From assembly GCA_034401135.1 (NCBI GenBank), contig JAWZSP010000006.1:496001-560000 (forward strand): a stretch of DNA of 64,000 bases, given 5' to 3'. This document shows positions 12,424 to 21,875 of this stretch, one piece after another. Both the position numbers and the translations under genes were made by a program. Under the pieces are notes generated by a model, which saw only the letters and a list, made by a program, of their open reading frames with translations, did not search any database and was not told the origin of the DNA. Position 1 is the stretch's first letter; each line of letters opens with the position of its first letter. The stretch is from Volutella citrinella. Its lineage: Eukaryota; Ascomycota; Sordariomycetes; Hypocreales; Nectriaceae.

Positions 12424-13031
12424 GCAATGGATAGATGATAGAATAGACATGAATGATCAATTAAGGTGTTTGCTTCAAGTTGCTCGTGGTCAATGATGCA
12501 AGTGAATGTCGGTGATGCGCTACCCCGGCAGTATCCCTAATTGGATAAACAAACGACCAGCCCTATGAGAGCGCATCTAATTGCAGACGTATTCGGCGTG
12601 AATCCATGTCCATTGTCACATTTGCAGGGATGAATGGTGCGACTTTTTGCTTGGCTACGCCTGATAAGCACGGCTGTTGGCCAAACTGCCGTGCGAATAC
12701 GATGACGGGACGCCATCGGTACCATGTATACTAGTAAATGCATGTCAGCACGCCTCAAAATGACAAAACCACCGTCTCGCACCAGCTTGGAATTTTTAGA
12801 CTCCCATTGAGCTGTCATCTGTAGCGTCCGTCTGGCCTTTGCGCCACAGCGCCTGATAGCACGCGCCACACTTCTGACGTCTGCCCTATCACAGCCGTTG
12901 CAATATCGTACCATCTCCAGGAGTGTGATGGTGCTGACGCGAAATTTCATCTCCCCCAGACTTGACCGCAAAAATAAAAGACGCTTTCTACAGCAATTGA
13001 CACTGCTCTCAGGAGCCAACCGCCGCGCAAA
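12424..13031. other. Intergenic upstream of CYP51-like gene
   Basis: No gene is supported. The last 100 bp before the P450 ATG are pyrimidine- and A-rich leader. Confidence 0.5.
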
Positions 13032-14873
13032 ATGGAGTCTCTTCACGGCAGCCTCCGCGCGCTCCCGCTCTTCGTGTCGATCCCGCTGGCGTTGGGCGTC
13101 GTCGTCGTCACCGCAATCGCGCACAATGTGATTGGGCAGCTGTGTTTCCCCGACAAGACCCGCCCGCCCGTCGTCTTCCACGTCCTGCCCTTTGTCGGGA
13201 GCACCGTGCAGTACGGCATCGACCCGTACAAGTTCTTCTTCGACTGCAAGGCCAAGTATGGCGACTGCTTCACCTTTGTGCTGCTCGGCCGGCCGACGAC
13301 CGTCTTCCTCGGCAAAAAGGGCAACGAGTTCATCTTGAACGGGAAGCACAGCGACCTTAATGCCGAGGACGTGGTGAGGCACCTGACGACGCCCGTGTTT
13401 GGTAAGGGGATCGTCTACGACTGTCCGAATGCCAAGTTTATGGACCAGAAGCGGGTAAGGCATGTCCACCTGCGGTGATTTAAAATATGCTGACTGGCCA
13501 CTGCTAGATGCTCAAGACGGGCCTGACTACGGAATCCCTGCGCAAGTTTGTCCCCAAGTTTGTCAAGGAGGTTGAGGACTATGTATCCAACTCGTCGCAT
13601 TTCAAGGGCGACAGCGGTGTCGTCAATGCCACCGACATCATGGCCGAGATCACGCTCTACACGGCTTCCGGGTCGTTGCTGGGCAATGAGGTCCGCTCCA
13701 TGTTTGATAACACCTTTGCGGTCCTCTACCGCCATCTTGATGATGGTTTCCAGCCCATTAATTTTATAGCCCCGTGGTAAGTGATTCTGACATGACATTG
13801 GCCGAGATGGATCCATATCCTGGATATCAAGGCCCGGCACTGCAGATCACTGAAGTGCTGATTTTATCTAGGCTGCCCCTTCCGCAGAATCGGCGTCGAG
13901 ACCATGCTCGCAACACAATGGAAGGGCTGTTCAGCGATCTCATCGCCAAGCGCCGCAAGCAACTTGAACAAGAGGACCGAGGCGACGAAACCGACATGAT
14001 CTGGACCCTGATGGATGCATACTACAAAGATGGCACCAAGCTGTCTGACGAGCATGCTTCTAGGATGCTTATTGCCATTCTAATGGGAGGCAAGTCTTGG
14101 AATGCCCTTCAAAGCATTGCTCTACAAAATTGGTCATGTAGAATGTTCCGCACCTGCTAACACGACGTAGGTCAGCACAACACGGCAGCCAGTGGCGCAT
14201 GGGTCCTCCTCAATCTCGCCCACAAGCCGCACCTAATGGATGAACTCTACGAGGAGCAACAGCGAGTCCTGGGGTCCTCACCGTTGACGCTGGAGAACTT
14301 GCGCCAACTGCCGCTACACGACCAAGTCATCAAGGAGACACTGCGTCTGCACAGCCCTATCCACTCCATCCTGCGTATGGTCACGTCTCCCATGCAGGTT
14401 CCAGGAACCGACATGATTATCCCCCCTGGGCACACACTCATCGCATCCCCGGGCACCCTGGCACGGTCCGACGACTTCTTCGAGAGGCCCCTGGAGTGGG
14501 ACCCCCATCGCTGGGACAAGATGGAGCCGACCGAAGATGCCGCGGCCGATGCTCTCAAGGTCGACTACGGATTCGGCGTCGTCACGAAGGCCGTCAGCAG
14601 CCCGTATCTGCCGTTTGGCGCGGGGAGGCATCGCTGCGTGGGAGAGAGCTATGCGTACGCCCAGCTTGGTGCCATTGTTGCGACCTTCGTGCGGTTGGTG
14701 CAGGTTGAACAGGTCGACCCCAAGGCGCCGATCCCTGAAACTGACTATTCGGTATGTTCTAGCTATCTTGGGATATTGTCATATTGACTAGGCGCTGACC
14801 ATCGTAACAGTCCATGTTTGCACGGCCGATGAACCCGGCCATCCTTCGTTGGCGCCGTCGCAAGCAGGAGTAG
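13032..14873 (+). CDS. CYP51: Sterol 14-alpha-demethylase family cytochrome P450
   Basis: Membrane-anchored P450 of 517 aa. CYP51 enzymes remove the 14-alpha methyl of eburicol/lanosterol in ergosterol synthesis and are azole targets. Five exons: 13032-13454, 13508-13776, 13872-14089, 14171-14751, 14811-14873. N-terminal hydrophobic anchor, then [13 protein letters not shown] (B'-C region with the conserved Tyr), RRRDHA, the I-helix [10 protein letters not shown]-helix ETLR, haem loop [12 protein letters not shown], and the terminal [13 protein letters not shown] typical of CYP51. The third intron (14090-14170) must be GC-AG to keep GGQH in frame. Which fungal paralogue (A, B or C) I cannot say; it lies next to an SNG1-type gene but not in an obvious cluster. 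Confidence 0.9.
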
Positions 14874-15786
14874 GGAGTACAATACGAAAAGTAACTCACT
14901 AAGAATCATGTGTTACTGCCTGGAAGGATGATTTACTTTCTGATATACCGTTTAGTTTCTAATGAATAAAAATCGTCGTCATCTACGTGTCCTCGGAAGT
15001 CGGTACGCCCAAATCCTTGTAGCTGCGCCCTGCCGTCGCCAGGCTCGTCTGTGATCCAATCGCATCGATGATCGGCAGCTGGCTCTCTATAAAGGTCTGG
15101 AGAAGGGCAAGGATACGTCCCGAGTTCTTCCTCGACCAGATGCAGCTGCATGAGTCGTGGACTGCGCGCAGGATTTACCACACACCAAACGGCCTCACCA
15201 TGATTACCAAGATGGACGCACACAGCAGAAGCGTTAGGGCTAGGCAGACTAAAACGGTGAATCAGCAACATTTCTAATGCCCCCGGGCGCGAAGGAAACG
15301 CCTCAACGTTGCACGCGGGCGCAGTGTGGACAAGCATTGGAAATTCATGGTGGGTTGAGGCGTCGGGGATAGCATCAGTTCGCGTAATGACCAACCAATC
15401 GCCCACCTGGTCAAGTGCCCCGGTGACCCACCAGGCTGCGGCCCGAGCGCATTGACATCGCAACACTTTTTGAACGGCAGTTGACGCTCTTGTCTCTTTG
15501 CGGGCTGGCCTTGATCCATCGCCGACGCCTCGCAAGAGGGGGCCATCCCCGGCCCCCACGAACCTCGGTGGTATTGCGATGAAATCCCGTTGTTGAGACT
15601 TTTGGCAGTCGAATCCCATGTGAGTTGATTATTTTTATTTATTTTTCTTTTCCATTTGCCTTAATATGTCGCTGTCTGCCCGTCAAGACTTTCCTGAGCA
15701 TGTGGCTCTCTTTTCTCCCATGATTATTGGATATCAGTCCAAGTTCTTATAAACATTACGGCACCAAAACGTCGTGCCATCAGACA
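14874..15786. other. Intergenic between CYP51 and SNG1-like genes
   Basis: A 228-codon frame is open on the minus strand (15619-14933), but its translation has no recognised domain, no splice context and an unusual Arg/His/Pro/Trp mix. I treat it as chance. The 3' part is the leader of the gene at 15787. Confidence 0.4.
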
Positions 15787-17133
15787 ATGGCTGATGACAC
15801 CAACTCTTCAGGGCAGACGCCCTTCCAGTCGCCCAACCCGACTTTGAACGAACTGCCCAAATGCGAGACGCCCCAGAATGAACGCCAGACCCTCAGCTCG
15901 ACGGAGTGGAACGGGCGACGTGCGATTGGCGGCAAGATGCTCGTCTGCGTCATGGCCGCCCTCTTGATACTCTTCTTGGCTAACTTGTCGTACCTCTTTG
16001 GCACCTCGTTTCGCACAAGCGAGCGAGTGTGGGCCCTCAACATCCTCGTCGTCGACTACGACAACGGCGGCGCGGTCGGCCAGTCAGTCACCAACGCCTA
16101 CAAGGGACTCGAGGGCAAGGGCTTCCCGTCGCTCGACTTCCGGTCCACCTCCGAGTTCCCCGACGAGGCTGCTATCCGCCGCAGTGTGTGCAAGGCCAAC
16201 TACTGGGGCGCCGTCTACATTAACAGGGGCGCCTCGGGCCGTCTCGACGCTGCCTACGCCGGCGGCTCCGCAGCGCAGCAGTTCAAGCCCCAGGACGCCG
16301 TCACTTACATGTACAACGGCGCGCGGTTCCCCACGGTGGCCGCGGGATACCTGGAGCCTAGCTTCCAGGCGCTGCTCGGCGCGGCCAGGGACGGCTACTA
16401 TCAGACGCAGGACGGACGCAACAGCCTGTCCCGCGTCAACAGCAGCGACTCGGCCGCCGTCCGGGCATACCTCGACCCCATCCGGGGCACCGCCGACATC
16501 ATCCGGCCGACCAATCAAGGCTCACGCGGCCTGTATAACACCATCAACATCGTCATGGCCATCCTGGGCCAGTTCTTCTTCGTCTTCGCCATGAACGGCA
16601 TGAGCGAGAACATGGGCGTCCACAAGAGCCTTCGTGTGCGGGACGTGTGGCTGGTCCGCTCCATCGCCGGCAAGATCTACTCTGTCCTCTTCTCCATCGT
16701 CGTCACGGGCTACATCTGGGCCTTCCGCGAGGACTGGGACGTCTCCGGCCGCCACTGGGCGCTGAGCTGGCTGACACTGTGGCTCTTCATGGACGTCAAC
16801 TTCCTCGTGCTCGAGTCCACCATTGCCAGCTTCGTCCCCATGCCCGCGGCTCCCTACTTCTTGCTGACCTGGTTCATCATCAACGTCGCGGCCTGTATCC
16901 TCCCCTTTGAGCTCATGCCCAGCTTCTACCGCATTGGCTACATCTTACCTGCCCATTCGCTGTTTACCGTCCTCATCCAGGTGTGGTCTGGGTGCGGCGA
17001 CTACCTGCGACTGGGGCTCCCTGTACTCTTTGCCTGGTGGGTTGTTGGCCACGTTACGGCTTTCTTCAGCATCAGGAAGAGGTGCCTCGACAAGTCGGCC
17101 GGGCCTGCACCTGAGCAGGCCAGCAAGGTGTAA
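15787..17133 (+). CDS. SNG1/DUF3533 family membrane protein
   Basis: Intronless, 448 aa. Family proteins (yeast Sng1 and relatives) are plasma-membrane proteins linked to nitrosoguanidine resistance and phospholipid asymmetry; the biochemical role is not settled. The layout fits: hydrophilic N-terminus, TM at about residues 51-72, then a long extracytoplasmic domain with NILVVDYDNGGAVGQSV, FPSLDF, WGAVYINRGASGRL and TYMYNGARFPTVAAGYL. About five closely spaced C-terminal TMs follow. The ATG at 15787 is the first ATG in the frame. High confidence for family, low for substrate. Confidence 0.88.
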   Translation: MADDTNSSGQTPFQSPNPTLNELPKCETPQNERQTLSSTEWNGRRAIGGKMLVCVMAALLILFLANLSYLFGTSFRTSERVWALNILVVDYDNGGAVGQSVTNAYKGLEGKGFPSLDFRSTSEFPDEAAIRRSVCKANYWGAVYINRGASGRLDAAYAGGSAAQQFKPQDAVTYMYNGARFPTVAAGYLEPSFQALLGAARDGYYQTQDGRNSLSRVNSSDSAAVRAYLDPIRGTADIIRPTNQGSRGLYNTINIVMAILGQFFFVFAMNGMSENMGVHKSLRVRDVWLVRSIAGKIYSVLFSIVVTGYIWAFREDWDVSGRHWALSWLTLWLFMDVNFLVLESTIASFVPMPAAPYFLLTWFIINVAACILPFELMPSFYRIGYILPAHSLFTVLIQVWSGCGDYLRLGLPVLFAWWVVGHVTAFFSIRKRCLDKSAGPAPEQASKV

Positions 17134-18728
17134 GAAACGACCGTGTGAGATTACTTCTTGTAGGAATTACTGCTCTCCTCCTTAGGTGTGCTTTCTGTGC
17201 TTTTTTTTTAACTAGGCGCATACCCACGAGATGGCATGGATGATAGAGGCGCGCCGCAATGCATTATGCCAGCACCACACCAAAATGGAACACCAATATG
17301 GAATGACTACAGTCAAGATTCAGCATGCCTTGTGCAATGATCCCCTTTACTCCCTTCCTAGTTACAAACAGCTGTCCCCTAGCTTTAAACCTATTCCCCT
17401 AGCCAGACCTTCAACCAAGGCAACGATACTCATCGCTCCCGGATCCGGTACCTTTTCCCAACCCTCTTCATTCACGTAGACAGCCCGACCAAACGCTGGT
17501 CTCATTCCCTTTGTTCGTTCTGCACCTTTTTGGGCCGCCCGTACCGCTTCCTCAACACCCAGCCCAAGAGAATTGACAAAGGGCTCCAACGCGTCCATCA
17601 TTGTTCGATCACCAGCTCGAGCCGGGGTGACGTTTTGAACAGTTCGCAGAGCCCCCTGGGCAGCAATCTGCCAGTCGGATGGCGTCATGGCCTCTTGGTT
17701 CATCCCACGCAGTGCTGAGACAAGGCCATGGAAGAACAAGCCGTAAATGGCACCAGACGTCCCATCCATGTAGTCTTCAACAGCATTTGCGATGAGCAAC
17801 ACGGGACCCAGGGCGTGATCCGACTGTGTTTTGGTGCGCTCGAGCAGTTGTAGTACCCTTTTACAGCCACGCTCGAGCGTTAGGCCACAGTCCCCGTCGC
17901 CAACGATGGTGTCAAACTCGGTGATTTGAGGGACTGCCTCAATGGCAGAGGAGCAAGCGCTGGCGATTGCAGACCTAAGGAGTTGTTGGTTTTCTAATGC
18001 GTACTGTCAGCTCTGGGTTAATATGGCCGGGACAGTGTAGTTTACCCCTTGGGCCGGATAGAATCTCGCTGTGCTCCGCTGCATCTGCTTCGTGGAGTGA
18101 TCTAGCCGTTTCGTCGACAGCCGTCCGCTGATCTGGAGGGATCCACGGTGCAGGCCAACCCGGGGCGGATGTTGGCGCGTCGATGTATTGAATCATAGAT
18201 GAATCTGCCCGCAGCAAGGTGATGCTAAAACCTGGACCGTTTAAGCTGGTCATGAAGGTCCCTGACAAAACCCTACCCGGCCGAATCCCATGTTTACCTG
18301 ACAAAAAATGAGCCTACCTCTGTTTCAGCGTTACAGTACCTACCAAGGTGTTTATGTATGTGCGCAGTAATGACTGACATCTCGAGGACAGACAAGGAGC
18401 CGAGGCTGTTAACCAGAAGAACCAAGCCCTGAGCTTGAGAGAAATCGACATAGTTGAAGGCAGGCCGATCCCGGTCAAGCAAGAAGCCCAGCATACGGCC
18501 AATAAGGTCATCAAGTGAGGGCAAAGGACTCAGCCTCTGGACACCGGGCTCGTTATGTATGCCCATGCCGAGTTCCATCTCGTTGGGCTCGAGGACGTGT
18601 GCACTCTCCTCCGGCTGGCCAGGGATATGGACATGATCCAATAATGCCCCGATTGTTGCGAGCCCAGTATTTACTTTTTGCGCCATGTCCAGGCACTCCC
18701 GCATGGATTTCCCGGACGAAGCCATAGC

Positions 18729-19608
18729 GCCTAGGATTTTATGGAAGATAGTCAACAAGCCCGTGCAACACACAGCCTGATATATACACAATAGAAACCA
18801 TAGTAAATTTCACAGTAGATATCATACCTAACATCTCAACCATAGTATTAGTCCGTAATGAGTCACAATTAGCATTTAACAGATGTAGCAAATAGCAGCC
18901 TTCTTATCTATCAAGGTCTCTGCACTACCAAAAGTTATAAGAAGGTTGCGATAAACTTCAAAGTTTCCAACCTTTATAGCTGCAGGCGCAAGGACAAAGT
19001 TATCTACGCTAGATGACCCAATGCCAGGCTTGCGCCAGCTATATTATAATGCCTTTCCCCCAGCTTCTCGTCAAGCAAGCAGCCAAGCAAGTAACCAAGC
19101 TAGCAGCTAAGCAAGCCAACGCCCGCATACACATATACTTCTCCCGCTCACCCAACGACCTCGAGATGCCACTAATCAATGCTCCCTTTATCTCTAAAGA
19201 GGGTCTTCTCTCAGAGAAAATGATCAACTTTAAGCTGCTAGCTAAAAGCCCGAACCCACGAAATATCCTAACTAATACACAATCTGACAAGGTGCTGATA
19301 TTTCTCTTAATATTTAGATATGATTTAATAGGTAAGGAAGTCAGTATAGAGGCTAAGGAAAGCATCTACTTCCTATAGACAGGAAATAAAGGCCTGAAGA
19401 AGGATATCCTTTCCAGGATCAGGGAGAAGAACGGTGATTGGCTGAAGAAGCTGGTAGAAGTGGCGGAGAAGCTGCAGAAGAAGGCACGCAACAAGCAGCG
19501 ATAGGGCTGTATACGCCTAGCTTGATAGGGCAATTCAAACCACCAGTCGCCTCATCTATCAAAATTTCATAATTCGTAGTATCGCAATTATGTTCCCTTG
19601 TAGAGGGA
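18729..19608. mobile_element. 880-bp insertion with 15-bp flanking direct repeats
   Basis: The 15-mer GCCTAGGATTTTATG occurs at 18729-18743 and again at 19609-19623; the DNA between is absent from the kinase reading frame. No terminal inverted repeats are visible at the two junctions and no poly-A tail is present. A long variable target duplication is more like LINE/SINE-type retroposition or repair-coupled insertion than a cut-and-paste element. The left third is AT-rich. Confidence 0.6.
19013..19504 (+). pseudogene. Broken reading frame inside the insertion
   Basis: From an ATG at 19013 the frame runs 121 codons to TAG at 19376-19378, then continues open in the same frame for 41 codons to a second TAG at 19502. 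The second part is strongly Lys/Glu helical (LKKDILSRIREKNGDWLKK). CTA-TAG could derive from CTA-CAG by a CpA-to-TpA change, the RIP signature. I do not recognise the protein. It runs opposite to the host kinase gene. Confidence 0.4.
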
Positions 19609-20167
19609 GCCTAGGATTTTATGCATGAGGACTGTGCCGGCCAAGCCTCGCCGACCAACTCGCGCCGTCTTGTCCCGACCCAGAGAGACATCGTCACCAA
19701 CGACGACAACCTCTATATTGCACCTAGACTCAGCGCGCATTTTCTCTGCGGCCTGGTGGAAATGAAATAAATCGCCAGTGTAGTTCTTGATGATCAGGAT
19801 AGTGCCAGCGGATCCTTGTGTCTTTTGGATGCATCTGCAGATTTGCTTGACAGCTGGAGAGGCAAAGATGTTTCCTGACACTGCTGCACTCAGCATTCCA
19901 GGCCCAACATACATGGCATGGGCCGGCTCATGGCCCGCTCCGCCCCCTGAGAGGATGGTGACGGTTTCATTGGGGTTATGCAGAGCAGAGTAGATGACTG
20001 GAGAAATTAGACATGCGGACTCCTGTCTTGGGGTAAGAGTTGGGCTATGTGGTACCTTTGTTTTCTCTATCCAAGGAGAGGCCAGGATGAAGGAGAAGCA
20101 GGCTCTCCAATGAATCCCGCACCAGGTCAGTATCGCCACTCACAAAGTGTTTGTTCAGCATTGTCAT

Positions 20168-20606
20168 GGAGGCACAAATATACTGGAGCTCCTCGTTCGA
20201 ACAATGCCATTGCTACATGCACTTGAAATATAACTTTCCCGAGCCCATTGACATTGATTCTAACCATCCTCGGTCATTGCCCCAAACTAACTATGATCTG
20301 TGGCACAAGCCGAGACAGTGCCGCGACAACTGTTGCGCCTGGCAAAATATTCCGGCTGGTCGGAAACCTCGGCACTCGACAAACAAGACTAAGCGCGCCC
20401 CTAGTTTGCGTTGCAAAACGCCGATCGGAATTGGACAAGGGCCGAAGAATTCCGACACCATCAATCCCGCGATGGGATCATGCTACGGCGGCCAGGCCCA
20501 GGACGATGCATACGTGATTATAATACGGCCATGAATAATCATGGGACGATAATGCCCACTTCCAGATGTGCCATTTGGTGCGACACTGCTCAATATCCGG
20601 ATCAGA
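20168..20606. promoter_or_regulatory. Divergent promoter, kinase and aldolase genes
   Basis: 439 bp shared by the minus-strand kinase and plus-strand aldolase. It holds two paired CGG-type motifs: ATTCCG-N6-CGGAAA at 20349-20366 and the perfect inverted repeat TCGGAATT-N15-AATTCCGA at 20425-20455. Both are of the form bound by dimeric Zn2Cys6 proteins, and a regulator of that class is encoded next door. Confidence 0.6.
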
Positions 20607-21588
20607 ATGGAGTACCCAGCTACAAATCGAACCTGGCAAATCATCCACAATGCCAGGAAAGGTGGCTACGCCGTAGGCGGCTTCTGCGTGTCAGTCCTTC
20701 CAATGCCTGATTGACCAATGTGATGCTGATTGAGTTGGTGCTTGCAGATACAACACGGAGGGAGTGCTGGCCGTCATCAAGGCAGCTGAGAGATGCCGCT
20801 CCCCAGCCCTCATCCAAGTGTTCCCATGGACGCTGCATTTTCAGGGCCCTGCATTTATCCAGTACGCAGCCGAGCTGGCCCACAGCGCATCAGTCCCTGT
20901 CGCGGTGCATCTTGACCACTGCTTGAAGCCCAGCGATGCGGACCTTGCGCTGGATTGCGCATTTGATTCCATCATGGTTGACGGCTCAATGTTTGACGAG
21001 GAGGAAAACATCCGATACGTCAAGTCAGTGGTGGAGAGAGCAGAGAAGAAGGGCATCACAGTGGAGGCCGAGCTGGGCCGGATGGAGGGTAGCGAGGACG
21101 GCCTCCCAGCCATTGACCTGGAGACGGTCTTGACCAAGCCAGAGGACGCCGTCAATTTTGTCAGGGCGACGGGCGTCCATTTCCTGGCCCCGAGCTTTGG
21201 AAATGTCCACGGCCCGTATCCGCTGGGCGGCGCTGAAAAGCACTGGCAGATTAAGAGGTACGTGCAGCAACCCTATCTGCAATCACGGCTAAGCTCACAG
21301 AACCCCCGATAAAGGCTCGAGAAAATCCACGAGGCGCTGGGCGACGAGACCCCACTGGTGCTCCACGGCACGCACCCTCTGTCGGATGAGATGGTCAAGG
21401 TTGGCATGGCGCGAGGCATGGTCAAGATCAACCAGAATCGGACGGTGCGGGATGGATGGCACAAGTATCTCGAGGACAACTGCAGCAAGGTCGAGCTCAC
21501 CACGTTACAAATGGAGGGCGTCGAGATCTACTCGCAAGGCGTTGAGAGATATATGGTCGAAGTGTTTGGCTCCGCGGGGAAGGCATAG
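20607..21588 (+). CDS. Class II ketose-bisphosphate aldolase
   Basis: Zn-dependent aldolase of the fructose/tagatose-bisphosphate family, 288 aa, cleaving a phosphoketose to DHAP and an aldehyde. Exons 20607-20689, 20748-21257, 21315-21588 (introns 58 and 57 bp). Key motifs: VAVHLDHC (Zn-binding His and catalytic Asp), DSIMVDGS, VEAELGRMEGSEDG, FGNVHG, VLHGTH and the phosphate-binding VKINQNR. It is shorter than yeast Fba1 and fits the bacterial-type GatY/KbaY-like subgroup used in sugar side pathways. With the divergent DAK-family kinase, the SDR and the transporter downstream, it suggests catabolism of a ketose or polyol. The exact substrate is not readable from sequence. Confidence 0.88.
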
Positions 21589-21765
21589 ACTAAATGGTGG
21601 CCCTAGACTAGCCGATGTGTTGGGCAAGACTCTAACGTTAGGCTACACACGAGGGTGGCTAATGAAGTCGGTGGACTGTTGTCTGTAGCAAGGCTTGTCA
21701 TGTGAATCTAGCGGCCTTTTCCGCCCCGCGCCGCCCTGGGCCTACCTATATAGCGTGACATCCCC

Positions 21766-21826
21766 TCGGAAACCTGACCTCCCTTGTCCTTGTCCTGCAC
21801 GATTCCGAGCCATTGCCCGATTCCGA
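21766..21826. promoter_or_regulatory. CGGAA/TTCCG motifs upstream of the regulator
   Basis: TCGGAAACCT at 21766-21775 is identical to a stretch in the kinase/aldolase promoter (20360-20369). GATTCCGA follows twice as a direct repeat, at 21801-21808 and 21819-21826. The ATG of the regulator is at 21876, which suggests autoregulation. Confidence 0.5.
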
Positions 21827-21875
21827 CCTCCATTTGCGTACGTTTCCATCCGCGCCAAGCTCCCAACATCATTCA

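Larger units (their letters stand above)
17362..20167 (-). pseudogene. Dihydroxyacetone kinase family gene split by an insertion
   Basis: DAK-type kinase (phosphorylates dihydroxyacetone or related short ketoses with ATP; cytosolic). Exons on the minus strand: 20167-20056, 19997-19609, 18728-18344, 18297-18046, 17993-17362 (introns 58, 46 and 52 bp). Features: GGGAGHEPAHAMYVGPG; GIHNEPG with the His that binds substrate covalently; GTFMTSLNGPGFS; and the DhaL nucleotide loop VGDGDCGLTLERG. Removing 18729-19608 restores one 589-aa frame of normal length with every motif. As it stands, the frame stops soon after MHKILG. Apart from the insert I see no other lesion, so the event looks recent. It diverges from the aldolase gene over a 439-bp promoter. 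An erythrulose-kinase role is possible. Confidence 0.8.

Noticed and set aside
14933..15619. 228-codon minus-strand frame between CYP51 and SNG1-like genes
   Set aside because: No recognised domain, no splice partners, odd composition. Kept only as a note in the intergenic entry.
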